This document shows, piece after piece, positions 7,205 through 17,104 of a DNA stretch of 35,733 bases. Position 1 is the stretch's first letter. Each line of letters begins with the position of its first letter. The notes under the pieces were generated by a model. The model had not been told where the DNA came from and ran no database searches. It was given only the letters and a program-made list of their open reading frames with translations. The position numbers and the translations under genes were made by a program. Source of the stretch: an uncultured Burkholderiales bacterium (lineage in GTDB: Bacteria > Pseudomonadota > Gammaproteobacteria > Burkholderiales > Burkholderiaceae_C); NCBI GenBank assembly GCA_903856995.1, contig CAIODK010000165.1, positions 1-35,733 of the forward strand, in the 5' to 3' direction.

Positions 7205-7999
7205 ATGCTCGACAACTTCAGCGGCGCCACACGTGTTCACCTCATCGTGGGTGACCCCATCGCACAAGTGAAATCGCCTTTTGGCGTCACGCAAGCATTT
7301 GAACAACATGGCAAAGACGCCGTGTGCGTCCCCGCCCACGTGCCCACCCAAGACCTGAAGCAATGGTTTGAAGGCGTATCCCTCGCACGCAACGTCGACG
7401 GGGTTATCGTCACCGTGCCTCACAAGTTTGACTGCCATGCGTTTTGCGCCACCAGCTCACCTCGCGCCGAGTTCTTGGGTGCGGTCAACACCATCCGCCG
7501 CAATGCTGATGGCCGTTGGCATGGCGACATGTTCGACGGTTTGGGCTACGTCAAAGCAATTGAGTCGAAAGGCTTCGACCTCAAAGGCAAAAAAGCGTTG
7601 CTGGTCGGTGCAGGCGGTGCAGGCTCGGCCGTCGCACACAGTTTGGTGTTGGCTGGCGTGAGCGAGTTGGCCATCCACGACGAAAGCACCGAGCGCCGTG
7701 AGTCACTCATCAAACGACTGAACAGCTTGAACATGGGGCGCGTCTTCTGCGGCAGCGGCGACCCAACTGGCGTTGACGTGGCCATCAACGCCACGCCCCT
7801 CGGGATGCGCGAAGGCGACCCAAGTCCCATTGATTTGAGTGCCATCACGCCACAGATGTTCATCGGTTGCGTCATCACCGCGCCCGCCGTATCACCCCTG
7901 ATTGCCGCAGCCCGCAGCAAAGGCTGCCCTACCGTCACGGGCGCGGAGATGTTTGCGCAAGTCCGCGAGCTGATGGTGCAATTCTTGTTAGAAGCCTAA
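7205..7999 (+). CDS. Divergent shikimate/quinate dehydrogenase-like protein (AroE family)
   Basis: The 264-residue protein has both AroE domains. The catalytic lysine is kept in T-V-P-H-K (Lys74), as are Asn95 in G-A-V-N-T, Asp111 in F-D-G-L-G and Gln252 near the C-terminus. The nucleotide motif G-A-G-G-A-G is at 135-140. The substrate-carboxylate loop reads A-Q-V-K-S-P where biosynthetic enzymes have A-H-S-K-S-P, so one of the two usual serines is Val22. The G-x-N-T-D-G motif has become G-D-M-F-D-G. The NADP-type N-R-T motif is absent and Asp159-Glu160 stand in that place, which suggests NAD. This points to a catabolic dehydrogenase acting on a ring hydroxy acid, not the housekeeping shikimate enzyme. 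The flavoprotein gene follows 19 bases downstream. No clear ribosome site precedes the start. Confidence 0.78.
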   Translation: MLDNFSGATRVHLIVGDPIAQVKSPFGVTQAFEQHGKDAVCVPAHVPTQDLKQWFEGVSLARNVDGVIVTVPHKFDCHAFCATSSPRAEFLGAVNTIRRNADGRWHGDMFDGLGYVKAIESKGFDLKGKKALLVGAGGAGSAVAHSLVLAGVSELAIHDESTERRESLIKRLNSLNMGRVFCGSGDPTGVDVAINATPLGMREGDPSPIDLSAITPQMFIGCVITAPAVSPLIAAARSKGCPTVTGAEMFAQVRELMVQFLLEA

Positions 8000-8018
8000 T
8001 GCTTTGGAGACTTTAAAG

Positions 8019-9791
8019 ATGAGCGACACACCCCATCCCCTCACCCATCGCATCAACACCGACCTCTCGCAATTCCATGACCTAGACACGGTGGACTTGG
8101 TGGTCATCGGATCAGGCGGCGCGGGTTTCTCGGCGGCGCTCAACGCCACGATTGACGGCGCACGCGTGCTGTTGGTCGAACGCATGGCCCATGTAGGAGG
8201 TACCACCGCTTTATCCGCAGCCACCACGTGGGTACCCGGCACCAAACGCGGCCTAGAAGTCAACCCAGACGACACGCCCGAGCGTGTGGCGACGTTTTTG
8301 GACCTCGCCGTGGGCGATCGTTCAGACGCCAAACTGCGCCAAGCCTTCATCGATAACGGCCCACATGCCATCGCCAAATTCGAAGCCCACAGCGCACTGC
8401 AATTTCAAGTGCGCATGCTGCACCCAGACTACTTGTCTGAGCTCGAAGGCTCTGTGCTTCGTGGCCGCGCGATTGAGCCGCAACCCTTTGACGGCAAACT
8501 GCTCGGCCCCAACATGACCTTGGTTCGCAACCCCATCCCAGAGTTCACTGTGCTCGGCGGCATGATGGTGGACCGCGATGACATCTTCCATTTGTTGCGC
8601 TTAACGGAGACCTGGAAATCATTCAGCTACAGCGTACGCATCATCGTGCGCCACTACCTCGACACACTGCTGCATCCACGCAGCACACGCTGGGTCATGG
8701 GCAACGCCATGATTGCGCGCATGCTCTACAGCTACATCGAACGCCAAGGCTTATTGGTCACCCACACCGAAGTGACGGAACTTGTGCAAGACGGCAACAA
8801 CGTTCACGGCGTGGTGTTGCAACAAACCTTGCCCAATGGCAGCAAAGTGCAACGCACTGTGCACAGCAAAGGTGGCGTGGTCATGGCCAGCGGTGGCTTC
8901 AACCGCCACCCCACGCGTCGCGCACAGATGCTGCCAGGTGCGAAAGAGGCGTGGTGCCCGGCGGGTCCAGGCCACACAGGTCGGGCGCAAGACTTGGCAC
9001 TGCATGCAGGTGGTCAACTCGGAACAGGTGGCTTGAGCAACGCTTTTTGGGCGCCTGTGTCGACACGGCGAAGGGCCGACGGCAGCACAGCAGTCTTCCC
9101 CCACTTCGTGATGGACAGGGGCAAGCCGGGCGTGATCACGGTCGATAGCCAAGGCCATCGCTACGTGAATGAATCCACCTCGTACCACTTGTTTGGCATT
9201 GCCATGCAGGCGCACCACGCCACCACCCCCAGCGTACCGTCATGGTTGGTGTGCGATGCAGGGGCCTTGAAACGTTATGGTCTCGGCATGATTCGACCAG
9301 GCGGCAAAGGCCTCGCACCCTTCTTGGCCGACAACTATTTAAAGAAAGGCAACACCTTGGCAAATCTGGCGCAGCAACTGCACGTGCCTGCCAGTCAACT
9401 GGAAGCCACGGTGGCGCGCTTCAACGGCTTTGCCGACCTGGGTGTGGATGCCGACTTTCAACGCGGCACCACAGACTATCAACGCGCCAACGGCGATGCC
9501 ACGTGGACGGGACCTAATCCTTGCTTAGGCGCCTTGCGCGAAGGTCCGTATTACGCCATTGCGCTGTATCCCGGCGATATCGGTGCAGCCACGGGCCTGG
9601 TCACCGATGGAGATGCACGTGTGTTGAATGCAGAAGGTCAGGCCATTGAGGGCTTGTACGCCTGCGGTAACGACATGCACTCGATCATGGGGGGCGTGTA
9701 CCCAGGACCAGGCATCACCATTGGGCCTGGGTTGACGTTTGGCTATTTGGCCGCCAAGCACGCCGTGGCAAGAGCGAACTCAAGGCGCTGA
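8019..9791 (+). CDS. FAD-dependent dehydrogenase, 3-ketosteroid Delta1-dehydrogenase-like
   Basis: From the ATG at 8019, which follows a GGAG site by nine bases, the product has 590 residues. An alternative TTG at 8004 is less likely. It has the FAD motif V-I-G-S-G-G-A-G-F-S and G-G-T-T-A-L-S near the N-terminus, R-Y-V-N-E-S-T-S-Y in the middle, and G-L-Y-A-C-G-N-D with V-Y-P-G-P-G-I-T-I-G-P-G near the C-terminus. The tyrosine in that last Y-P motif matches a conserved KstD position. It is a paralogue of the flavoprotein at 3884-6253, without the NIPSNAP part. Relatives introduce double bonds next to a ketone in steroid or cyclohexanone rings. The AroE-like enzyme directly upstream could supply the ketone. 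The true substrate is not known. Confidence 0.82.
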   Translation: MSDTPHPLTHRINTDLSQFHDLDTVDLVVIGSGGAGFSAALNATIDGARVLLVERMAHVGGTTALSAATTWVPGTKRGLEVNPDDTPERVATFLDLAVGDRSDAKLRQAFIDNGPHAIAKFEAHSALQFQVRMLHPDYLSELEGSVLRGRAIEPQPFDGKLLGPNMTLVRNPIPEFTVLGGMMVDRDDIFHLLRLTETWKSFSYSVRIIVRHYLDTLLHPRSTRWVMGNAMIARMLYSYIERQGLLVTHTEVTELVQDGNNVHGVVLQQTLPNGSKVQRTVHSKGGVVMASGGFNRHPTRRAQMLPGAKEAWCPAGPGHTGRAQDLALHAGGQLGTGGLSNAFWAPVSTRRRADGSTAVFPHFVMDRGKPGVITVDSQGHRYVNESTSYHLFGIAMQAHHATTPSVPSWLVCDAGALKRYGLGMIRPGGKGLAPFLADNYLKKGNTLANLAQQLHVPASQLEATVARFNGFADLGVDADFQRGTTDYQRANGDATWTGPNPCLGALREGPYYAIALYPGDIGAATGLVTDGDARVLNAEGQAIEGLYACGNDMHSIMGGVYPGPGITIGPGLTFGYLAAKHAVARANSRR

Positions 9792-9974
9792 TTTGGGCAC
9801 TGGCTCGTCAGGGTCGGGGTGTTGTTCAAAGTGCGTTTGGAGCGCGTCTGTTTTTTCTTTCAGACGACCGATGCGCTCTTGAAGCGAAGAAAGTTTTTCT
9901 GCGCGATGCACTGCGTCATTTTCAATGGGATCGGGGGATGCGGGATCGATTTGATTTTGCATAGCGATGCTCAT
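9780..9974 (-). CDS. Small hypothetical protein, 64 residues, possible coiled coil
   Basis: The frame overlaps the convergent flavoprotein gene by 12 bases. The protein is polar, with a central helix-prone stretch (A-E-K-L-S-S-L-Q-E-R-I-G-R-L-K-E-K) showing leucine/isoleucine spacing typical of a short coiled coil, and an acidic, proline-rich end (H-P-D-P-D-E-P-V-P). Composition is not that of a random reverse frame. The start may be 9974 or the inner Met at 9962; neither has a strong ribosome site. I do not recognise the family. SlyX-like helical proteins are similar in size, but no diagnostic motif is visible. Confidence 0.45.
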   Translation of the reverse strand: MSIAMQNQIDPASPDPIENDAVHRAEKLSSLQERIGRLKEKTDALQTHFEQHPDPDEPVPKSAP

Positions 9975-10023
9975 GAATCAGGTACGTTTCACTCTATCAG
10001 TAGCGGCACGCAGTGGAGGGTAT

Positions 10024-10043
10024 AAAAAATGACATTGCAGTCA
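10024..10043 (-). terminator. Weak candidate terminator after the pmd operon
   Basis: On the minus strand a short TGAC/GTCA stem with a six-base loop is directly followed by six T. It lies 20 bases beyond the stop of the last operon gene. The four-pair stem is weak, so the call rests mainly on its place and the T-run. Confidence 0.3.
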
Positions 10044-10063
10044 CAATTCATCAGCCCTCCCCT

Positions 10064-10951
10064 TCATTCTGGGTGCTGACGAAACTCGCGCCACAGCAAA
10101 TACAAGCCACTCATCACCACGACGCATGCGCCAAGCGCAACGGCTTGATCCGGCACTTGTCCAAAAATCAACCATCCCCAAAACGTCATGTAAATAATTT
10201 GTTGGTACAAAAATGGGCCCAGTACCGCTGCCGAGGCATAGCGGTGCGCCTGTGCAGCGGCAATATGTCCCAGACCACCACATAAGCCCGTCGCTCCAAT
10301 GATCAACCAAGTCTGCCACCCCTGAGGCGTTTGCCACTGCCACAAAGCAAAGGGAGCCAACACACAGGTAGCCACAGCAGCTGAAGCCAGTTGCGTCACC
10401 ACTGGGTTATCGCTGCTCGCCAAACGTCGTGTCATCAGGTTAAAGCCTGCGTAGAAAACCGCATTTAAAAGACTCAGAAAAATAGCGGGATGAAAACCAT
10501 TCCCGCCTGGACGGATGATGACAAGGACACCTAAAAATCCAATGCAAATGGCGATCCAACGCCTCGCATCCAAGCGCTCTTTCAGCCACCATGCAGAGAA
10601 CAGCGCAATCAGAATGGGAACCGAAAATTGAACCGCGCCGGTTTCAGCCAATTGCAAATATTGCAGCGCCCAAAAATTAATCCCCGTCATCACAGCCAGC
10701 ATCAATCCACGCGCCAGTTGCATGCGCGGCCGACTGACCACCAACAAACCTGCGCCCATGGAGGGTATGAACATCGCGGTCGTCAAAATCGTGTGCACCA
10801 AAAACCTCAGCCACACCACTTGCAACACAGGAAGGGTTTGCACCAGCCATTTGGCACTGGCATCCAAGGCCGCAAACATCAAGGTCGTGATCACCATCAA
10901 GGCAATGCCAATTTGACGATTGCGAGCCGTGTTGTTTAAGCGGTAGGACAT
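10064..10951 (-). CDS. EamA/DMT-superfamily membrane transporter
   Basis: From Met at 10951 the protein has 295 residues, normal for a ten-helix drug/metabolite transporter with two EamA domains. The longer upstream start would run into the preceding gene. Hydrophobic segments alternate with short loops. The pattern T-L-M-F-A-A-L-D-A-S-A-K-W at the first helix and A-x(n)-W-L-K-E-R-L-D near the end of the first EamA domain are typical, as is the second-domain stretch I-Y-M-T-F-W-G-W-L-I-F-G-Q-V-P-D. It starts 23 bases after the pmdC-like gene and is the last gene of the operon. Members export or import small metabolites. A role in aromatic acid or product transport is inferred from position only. 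Confidence 0.8.
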   Translation of the reverse strand: MSYRLNNTARNRQIGIALMVITTLMFAALDASAKWLVQTLPVLQVVWLRFLVHTILTTAMFIPSMGAGLLVVSRPRMQLARGLMLAVMTGINFWALQYLQLAETGAVQFSVPILIALFSAWWLKERLDARRWIAICIGFLGVLVIIRPGGNGFHPAIFLSLLNAVFYAGFNLMTRRLASSDNPVVTQLASAAVATCVLAPFALWQWQTPQGWQTWLIIGATGLCGGLGHIAAAQAHRYASAAVLGPFLYQQIIYMTFWGWLIFGQVPDQAVALGACVVVMSGLYLLWREFRQHPE

Positions 10952-10974
10952 CAGACCCTTTTTTACGTGACTCG

Positions 10975-11931
10975 TTAAGCGTTGAGCTGCTGCTCCAAAT
11001 CGTGCAGAACCTTGTAGCAAGGGAGCACTTGTGCCACGCTTGAGTTTGGTTCGCGGCCTTCTTTGATCGCAGCAAAGAATTCTCGGTCTTGTAACTCGAT
11101 GCCGTTCATGGAAACTGCCACGTTGGAGACATCAATTTTCTCTTCTTTGCCCGTGTACAGATCATCGTAACGAGCCAAGTAGGTGCCGGTGTCACCGATG
11201 TAGCGGAAGTACGTTCCCAAGGGGCCGTCATTGTTGAATGACAAGCTCAAGGTACAAATCGCGCCGTTGGCGGTTTGCAACTGAATGCTCATGTCCATCG
11301 CAATGCCCAGCGCGGGGTGGATTGGGCCTTGCACGGCGTTGGCCTTGACGATGGGGCTACCCGCCTGGTAAGCAAACAAATCCACCGTGTGCGCTGCGTG
11401 ATGCCACAACAGGTGGTCGGTCCAGCTACGGGCTTGACCTAAGGCGTTCATGTTGGTGCGGCGGAAAAAGTAGGTTTGCACATCCATTTGCTGAATATTG
11501 AATTCACCTGCCTTGATTTTGTTGTGCACCCATTGATGGCTGGGGTTGAAGCGACGGGTGTGACCGCACATCGCGACCAAACCTTTTTCGCTGGCGACTT
11601 GCGCCACTTCGGCGGCATCTTTCCAGCTGTCAGCCAAGGGGATTTCCACTTGCACGTGTTTGCCAGCCCTCAAGCAAGCCAAGCTTTGTGCGGCGTGCAT
11701 TTGTGTGGGTGTACACAAAATCACAGCATCGACTTCAGGCAAAGCCAAACTATCGGCCAAGTCGGTGGTGATGTGCTTGATGCCGTACTTGTCAGCAGTT
11801 TCTTTGGTTTTTTCTAAATCGCGGCTGATCAATGACACGACTTCTACGCCGTCGATATTTTTGATACCGTCCAAGTGTTTGATGCCGAAGGCACCAGCGC
11901 CCGCCAAGGCGACTTTGATGGTTTTGCTCAT
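10975..11931 (-). CDS. pmdC: 4-carboxy-2-hydroxymuconate-6-semialdehyde dehydrogenase (LigC/PmdC)
   Basis: The 318-residue protein belongs to the Gfo/Idh/MocA oxidoreductases: an N-terminal Rossmann fold with A-L-A-G-A-G-A-F-G at residues 8-16, the C-T-P-T-Q-M-H motif near residue 75, and E-I-P-L-A-D near 96. It oxidises the hemiacetal form of CHMS, the ring-cleavage product of protocatechuate, to 2-pyrone-4,6-dicarboxylate with NAD(P). Its length matches LigC/PmdC (about 315-320). It sits after the dioxygenase beta-subunit gene in the order E-F-D-A-B-C known from the Comamonas pmd operon. This context separates it from sugar dehydrogenases of the same family. Confidence 0.9.
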   Translation of the reverse strand: MSKTIKVALAGAGAFGIKHLDGIKNIDGVEVVSLISRDLEKTKETADKYGIKHITTDLADSLALPEVDAVILCTPTQMHAAQSLACLRAGKHVQVEIPLADSWKDAAEVAQVASEKGLVAMCGHTRRFNPSHQWVHNKIKAGEFNIQQMDVQTYFFRRTNMNALGQARSWTDHLLWHHAAHTVDLFAYQAGSPIVKANAVQGPIHPALGIAMDMSIQLQTANGAICTLSLSFNNDGPLGTYFRYIGDTGTYLARYDDLYTGKEEKIDVSNVAVSMNGIELQDREFFAAIKEGREPNSSVAQVLPCYKVLHDLEQQLNA

Positions 11932-11979
11932 GTTTTACTCCAGTTGAGGACAGAGCTAAAGATCTGTCCCGCAAAGTTA

Positions 11980-13321
<1,342 letters not shown>

Positions 13322-13322
<1 letters not shown>

Positions 13323-14239
13323 TAAAAAGTCTCCTCAGGCCAGTAGAGGCGCATCGGGTTGTCGACCAACAACTTACGTTGTTGCTCTTCAGTGGTCGCG
13401 ATGTGCGGAATGAAGTCAACCAACAAGCCGTCATCAGGCATGTGGTCTTTGAGGTTGGGGTGCGGCCAATCGGTGCCCCACAACACGCGGTCTGGGAACT
13501 CATCCACGATGCGCTTGGCAAAGGGGATCACGTCTTGGTACGCGTTTTGTTCGCCGTTCAAAGCCTTGGGGCCGGAGACTGACAAACGCTCGGGGCACGT
13601 CACTTTGCTCCACACATTTTTGTGCTCGCGCATGAACTTCACAAACAGCTCAAACTCTGGGCCATCGACGGGCTTGGTCACATCGGGACGGCCCATGTGG
13701 TCCACCACCACGTTGGTGGGCAATGTGGTGAAGAAGTCCCACAGCTCTGGCAAATCAACGGCTTCAAAGTAAATCACCACATGCCAGCCCCAGAGCTGAA
13801 TGCGTTTGGCGATTTCAAGCAATTCGTCTTTGGGCGTGAAATCCACCAAGCGCTTCACAAAGTTAAAGCGCACACCGCGCACACCCGCATCGTGCATGGT
13901 TTGGATTTCTTCATCGGTGATGCTGCGCTTGACGGTGGCCACGCCACGTGCTTTGCCGTTAGAGCTGACCAAGGCATCGACCATGGCGCGGTTGTCTGCG
14001 CCGTGGCAAGTGGCTTGCACCACAACATTACGGGCAAAACCGAGGTGATCGCGCAAGGCAAAAAGCTGAGCCTTAGATGCGTCGCAGGGCGTGTATTTAC
14101 GCTCGGGGGCATAGGCAAATTCAGCACCCGGACCAAACACGTGGCAATGCGCATCCACGGCCCCTGCCGGCAATTTGAATTTGGGTTTGGTTGGACCGGT
14201 GTACCAGTCCATCCAGCCTGCGGTCTTTTGAAATTCCAT
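13322..14239 (-). CDS. pmdD: 2-pyrone-4,6-dicarboxylate hydrolase (LigI/PmdD)
   Basis: The 305-residue protein is an amidohydrolase-superfamily lactonase. The metal- or substrate-binding start V-D-A-H-C-H-V-F-G-P lies near residue 28 and the conserved final aspartate is in L-W-G-T-D-W-P-H-P near residue 248. It hydrolyses 2-pyrone-4,6-dicarboxylate to 4-oxalomesaconate. Its length agrees with LigI (about 290-305). A GAGGAA ribosome site precedes the ATG. It lies between the Bug receptor gene and pmdA and overlaps pmdA by one base. Confidence 0.93.
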
Positions 14240-14256
14240 CTCGTTCCTCGTTGTCT

Positions 14257-15222
14257 TTAATCAGGTTGAATATTGGCTTCGCGCACCAACTTGGCGTAGC
14301 GCTGGCGTTCTGTACGAATCAGTTGTGTGAACATGTCTGCGCTGCCGGGAACCACTTCACCGCCTACAGCGTTCATGCGTTCACGAACCTCTTTGGTTTG
14401 CAAGGCTTTTTGCACTTCATCGTGCAGCTTGCTCACAATCGGTTTTGGCGTGGCCGCGGGCGCCACCAAACCATACCAAACGGAGGCTTCAAACCCGACA
14501 AAACCAGATTCGGCAATGGTGGGAACATCCGGAAAGATAGCGCTGCGATTGGGGCTGAGCACCGCCAACACTTTGAGCTTGCCGCTCTTGACGTGTGGCA
14601 ATACTTCCAACGCATTCACGGCCACCAAAGGTAGCTGACCACCGATCACATCGGTGATCGCAGGGGTACCGCCTCGGTAAGGAATGTGCTGCAAATCAAT
14701 ACCTGCGGCACGAGCGAATAGCTCAATCGCCATATGTGGGGTAGAACCGTTGCCTGGCGTTCCAAAGGCAATGCTGTTGGGCTTGCCTTTGGCTGCCTCA
14801 ATCAGCTGTTTGATGTTGGTGTACGGCGCATTGGGATTGGCCGCAATCACCACAGGTACGCGACCGATGAGCGATACCGCCACCAAATCACGCTCTGCAT
14901 CAAACGGCGCGGGCTGGTAGAGCGACATGTTGGCAGCCAATGCATTGGCAGCCATCATTAAGGTGTAGCCATCGGGCTCCGCCGTGATGACTGACTTGAC
15001 CGCAATGTTGGTCCCGGCACCCGGTTTGTTTTCAACCACCACGGGCTGCCCCATGCTGATAGAGATGCTTTGACCAATGGTGCGGGCCACCACGTCCACA
15101 GCACCGCCTGCTGCATAGCCGACCACGACCTTGATCGGCTTGGCCGGATAGGTCTGCGCCATGGCGTGGCTTGCTATCAAACACATGGACAGAGCGGAGA
15201 CGAAACGCATCAAATTCTTCAT
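14257..15222 (-). CDS. Orphan tripartite tricarboxylate transporter receptor (Bug/TctC family)
   Basis: From the ATG at 15222, which has an AAGGA site at good spacing, the protein has 321 residues, standard for Bug receptors. The upstream in-frame start is rejected. A signal peptide ends near A-M-A-Q. The mature N-terminus Y-P-A-K-P-I-K-V-V-V-G-Y-A-A-G-G and V-E-N-K-P-G-A-G-T-N-I-A are family hallmarks, followed by L-Q-H-I-P-Y-R-G-G-T-P-A. It binds a carboxylate in the periplasm. No TctA/TctB membrane genes are nearby, as is common for these receptors in Burkholderiales. Placement inside the protocatechuate operon suggests an aromatic or tricarboxylate ligand of this pathway. Confidence 0.88.
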   Translation of the reverse strand: MKNLMRFVSALSMCLIASHAMAQTYPAKPIKVVVGYAAGGAVDVVARTIGQSISISMGQPVVVENKPGAGTNIAVKSVITAEPDGYTLMMAANALAANMSLYQPAPFDAERDLVAVSLIGRVPVVIAANPNAPYTNIKQLIEAAKGKPNSIAFGTPGNGSTPHMAIELFARAAGIDLQHIPYRGGTPAITDVIGGQLPLVAVNALEVLPHVKSGKLKVLAVLSPNRSAIFPDVPTIAESGFVGFEASVWYGLVAPAATPKPIVSKLHDEVQKALQTKEVRERMNAVGGEVVPGSADMFTQLIRTERQRYAKLVREANIQPD

Positions 15223-15331
15223 CGTGGGTTCCTTTGAGACATAAATCGACTTGTGCCGTGCCGCGCAAACCTGCTGTGCAAACGCTAGCAAGTAAGGCAT
15301 GCCTGCTTCACGGCCTTTGGGAATGGCGACG

Positions 15332-16015
15332 TTAGTCGATGTATTTCAAGCCTGCTGCGGCCAGAGGCTCACGCATCTTGTACATGTCGAGGCCTAATAC
15401 ACCGGAGGCTAATTTGGCACGTTTCTCACCTTCAAAGCTCTCACGCTTTTGAGCGGCTTCCCACGTTTGTGCAGCACGTGCAGCAGGCACGCACACCACA
15501 CCGTCATCGTCAGCGACGATGACATCACCGGGATGAACCAACATGCCTGCACACACCACGGGAATATTGACAGATCCGATCGTGGCCTTGATGGTGCCTT
15601 TGCTACTGATAGCTTTGCTCCACACGGGGAAGTTCATGCGGTGCAACTCTTTCACATCACGCACACCGGCGTCGATGATCAAAGCGCGTGCGCCACGGGC
15701 TTGGAACGAGGTGGCCAACAAATCACCAAAGTAACCATCGGTGCAATCGGCCGTGATCGCAGCCACCACGATGTCACCGGGCTGAATTTGTTCAGCGGCC
15801 ACATGCATCATCCAGTTGTCGCCGGGGTGCAAAAGCACGGTCACCGCGGTGCCCGAGACTTGCGCACCTGGGTAGATAGGACGCATATAAGGCTTCATCA
15901 AACCCACGCGACCCATCGCCTCATGAACCGTGGCAGAGCCCAAAGCGGCCAAGCCGTCAGCAGCTGCGCGATCAGCGCGGGTGATGTTGCGGTAAACAAC
16001 GCCGAGTTCGTACAT
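15332..16015 (-). CDS. pmdF: 4-carboxy-4-hydroxy-2-oxoadipate aldolase (LigK/PmdF, RraA-like fold)
   Basis: The 227-residue protein has the class II pyruvate aldolase signature of HMG/CHA aldolases: G-D-L-L-A near residue 100 and, about twenty residues later, D-A-G-V-R-D with the catalytic Arg-Asp pair. It splits 4-carboxy-4-hydroxy-2-oxoadipate into pyruvate and oxaloacetate, the last step of the 4,5-cleavage route, with a divalent metal. The length equals LigK-type enzymes, and the hydratase gene directly upstream supports this over a ribonuclease-regulator (RraA) role. The gap to pmdE is 42 bases. Confidence 0.92.
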   Translation of the reverse strand: MYELGVVYRNITRADRAAADGLAALGSATVHEAMGRVGLMKPYMRPIYPGAQVSGTAVTVLLHPGDNWMMHVAAEQIQPGDIVVAAITADCTDGYFGDLLATSFQARGARALIIDAGVRDVKELHRMNFPVWSKAISSKGTIKATIGSVNIPVVCAGMLVHPGDVIVADDDGVVCVPAARAAQTWEAAQKRESFEGEKRAKLASGVLGLDMYKMREPLAAAGLKYID

Positions 16016-16057
16016 AAGAAATCTCCAAAAATTAAGGTGGCTTAAGCGGCTCGCAAA

Positions 16058-17092
16058 TCAACGACCTTGCGACTTGAGCTTGGTATCCAAACGTGAGAAC
16101 ACGCGACGTGCGTTGCCCTCGTAGATCTGATGACGCTCATCTGCATTGAGGTTGAGCGTACCTTCGATGTAACGCTTGGTGTCATCGAAGTAGTGTCCCG
16201 TTTCTGGGTCAATGCCGCGCACGGCGCCAATCATCTCGGACGCAAACATGATGTTCTTGACGGGGATCACTTTGGTCAACAAGTCGATGCCAGGTTGGTG
16301 GTACACGCAGGTGTCGAAATAGATGTTGTTCATCAAGTGCTCGTTGAGCAACGGCTTTTTGAGCTCTTGCGCCAAACCACGGAAACGGCCCCAGTGGTAA
16401 GGCACAGCGCCACCGCCATGAGGAATCAAAAACTTCAAGGTGGGGAAATCTTTGAACAAGTCAGAGGTCAAGCACTGCATGAAGGCCGTGGTGTCTGCGT
16501 TCAAGTAATGCGCACCCGTGGTGTGGAAGCAGCCATTGCAGCTGGTCGACACATGAATCATGGCGGGGATGTCGTACTCGACCATCTTTTCGTAAATGGG
16601 GTACCAAGACTTGTCGCTCAATGGGGGTGATGTCCAGTGGCCGCCCGATGGATCGGGGTTGAGGTTGATGCCGACGTTGCCGTATTGCTCCACACACTTG
16701 ACCAACTCTGGAATGCAAGTGGCAGGGTCCACACCGGGCGACTGGGGCAACATAGCTGCTGGCACGAAGTTGTTGGGGAACAACTCAGCCACGCGGAAGC
16801 ACAGCTCGTTACAGATGGCCGCCCAAGTGGATGACACTTGGAAATCGCCAATGTGATGTGCCATGAAGCTCGCGCGTGGGCTGAAGATGGTGATGTCAGA
16901 GCCGCGCTCTTTCATCTTGGCGAGTTGGTTGGTCTCGATGGTTTCGCGCAATTCGTCGTCGCTGATTTTCAGCTCGGACACTTTGGGCATAGACGCGGGG
17001 TCTTTGATGCCTGCAATTTGGCGATTGCGCCATTCTTCTAAGGCCTTAGGTGCCGTGGTGTAGTGACCGTGTACGTCGATGATGAGAGACAT
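16058..17092 (-). CDS. pmdE: 4-oxalomesaconate hydratase (LigJ/PmdE)
   Basis: The 344-residue protein is an amidohydrolase-fold hydratase of the LigJ type. It starts L-I-I-D-V-H-G-H-Y with the first metal histidines, and has H-V-S-T-S-C-N-G-C near residue 176, P-H-G-G-G-A-V-P-Y-H-W-G-R near 224 and F-A-S-E-M-I-G-A near 282. It adds water to 4-oxalomesaconate to give 4-carboxy-4-hydroxy-2-oxoadipate for the aldolase. The length matches LigJ (about 340). It lies 12 bases after the ModA-like gene and is the first clear enzyme gene of the operon. Confidence 0.93.
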   Translation of the reverse strand: MSLIIDVHGHYTTAPKALEEWRNRQIAGIKDPASMPKVSELKISDDELRETIETNQLAKMKERGSDITIFSPRASFMAHHIGDFQVSSTWAAICNELCFRVAELFPNNFVPAAMLPQSPGVDPATCIPELVKCVEQYGNVGINLNPDPSGGHWTSPPLSDKSWYPIYEKMVEYDIPAMIHVSTSCNGCFHTTGAHYLNADTTAFMQCLTSDLFKDFPTLKFLIPHGGGAVPYHWGRFRGLAQELKKPLLNEHLMNNIYFDTCVYHQPGIDLLTKVIPVKNIMFASEMIGAVRGIDPETGHYFDDTKRYIEGTLNLNADERHQIYEGNARRVFSRLDTKLKSQGR

Positions 17093-17104
17093 AAATAACC
17101 CCTA

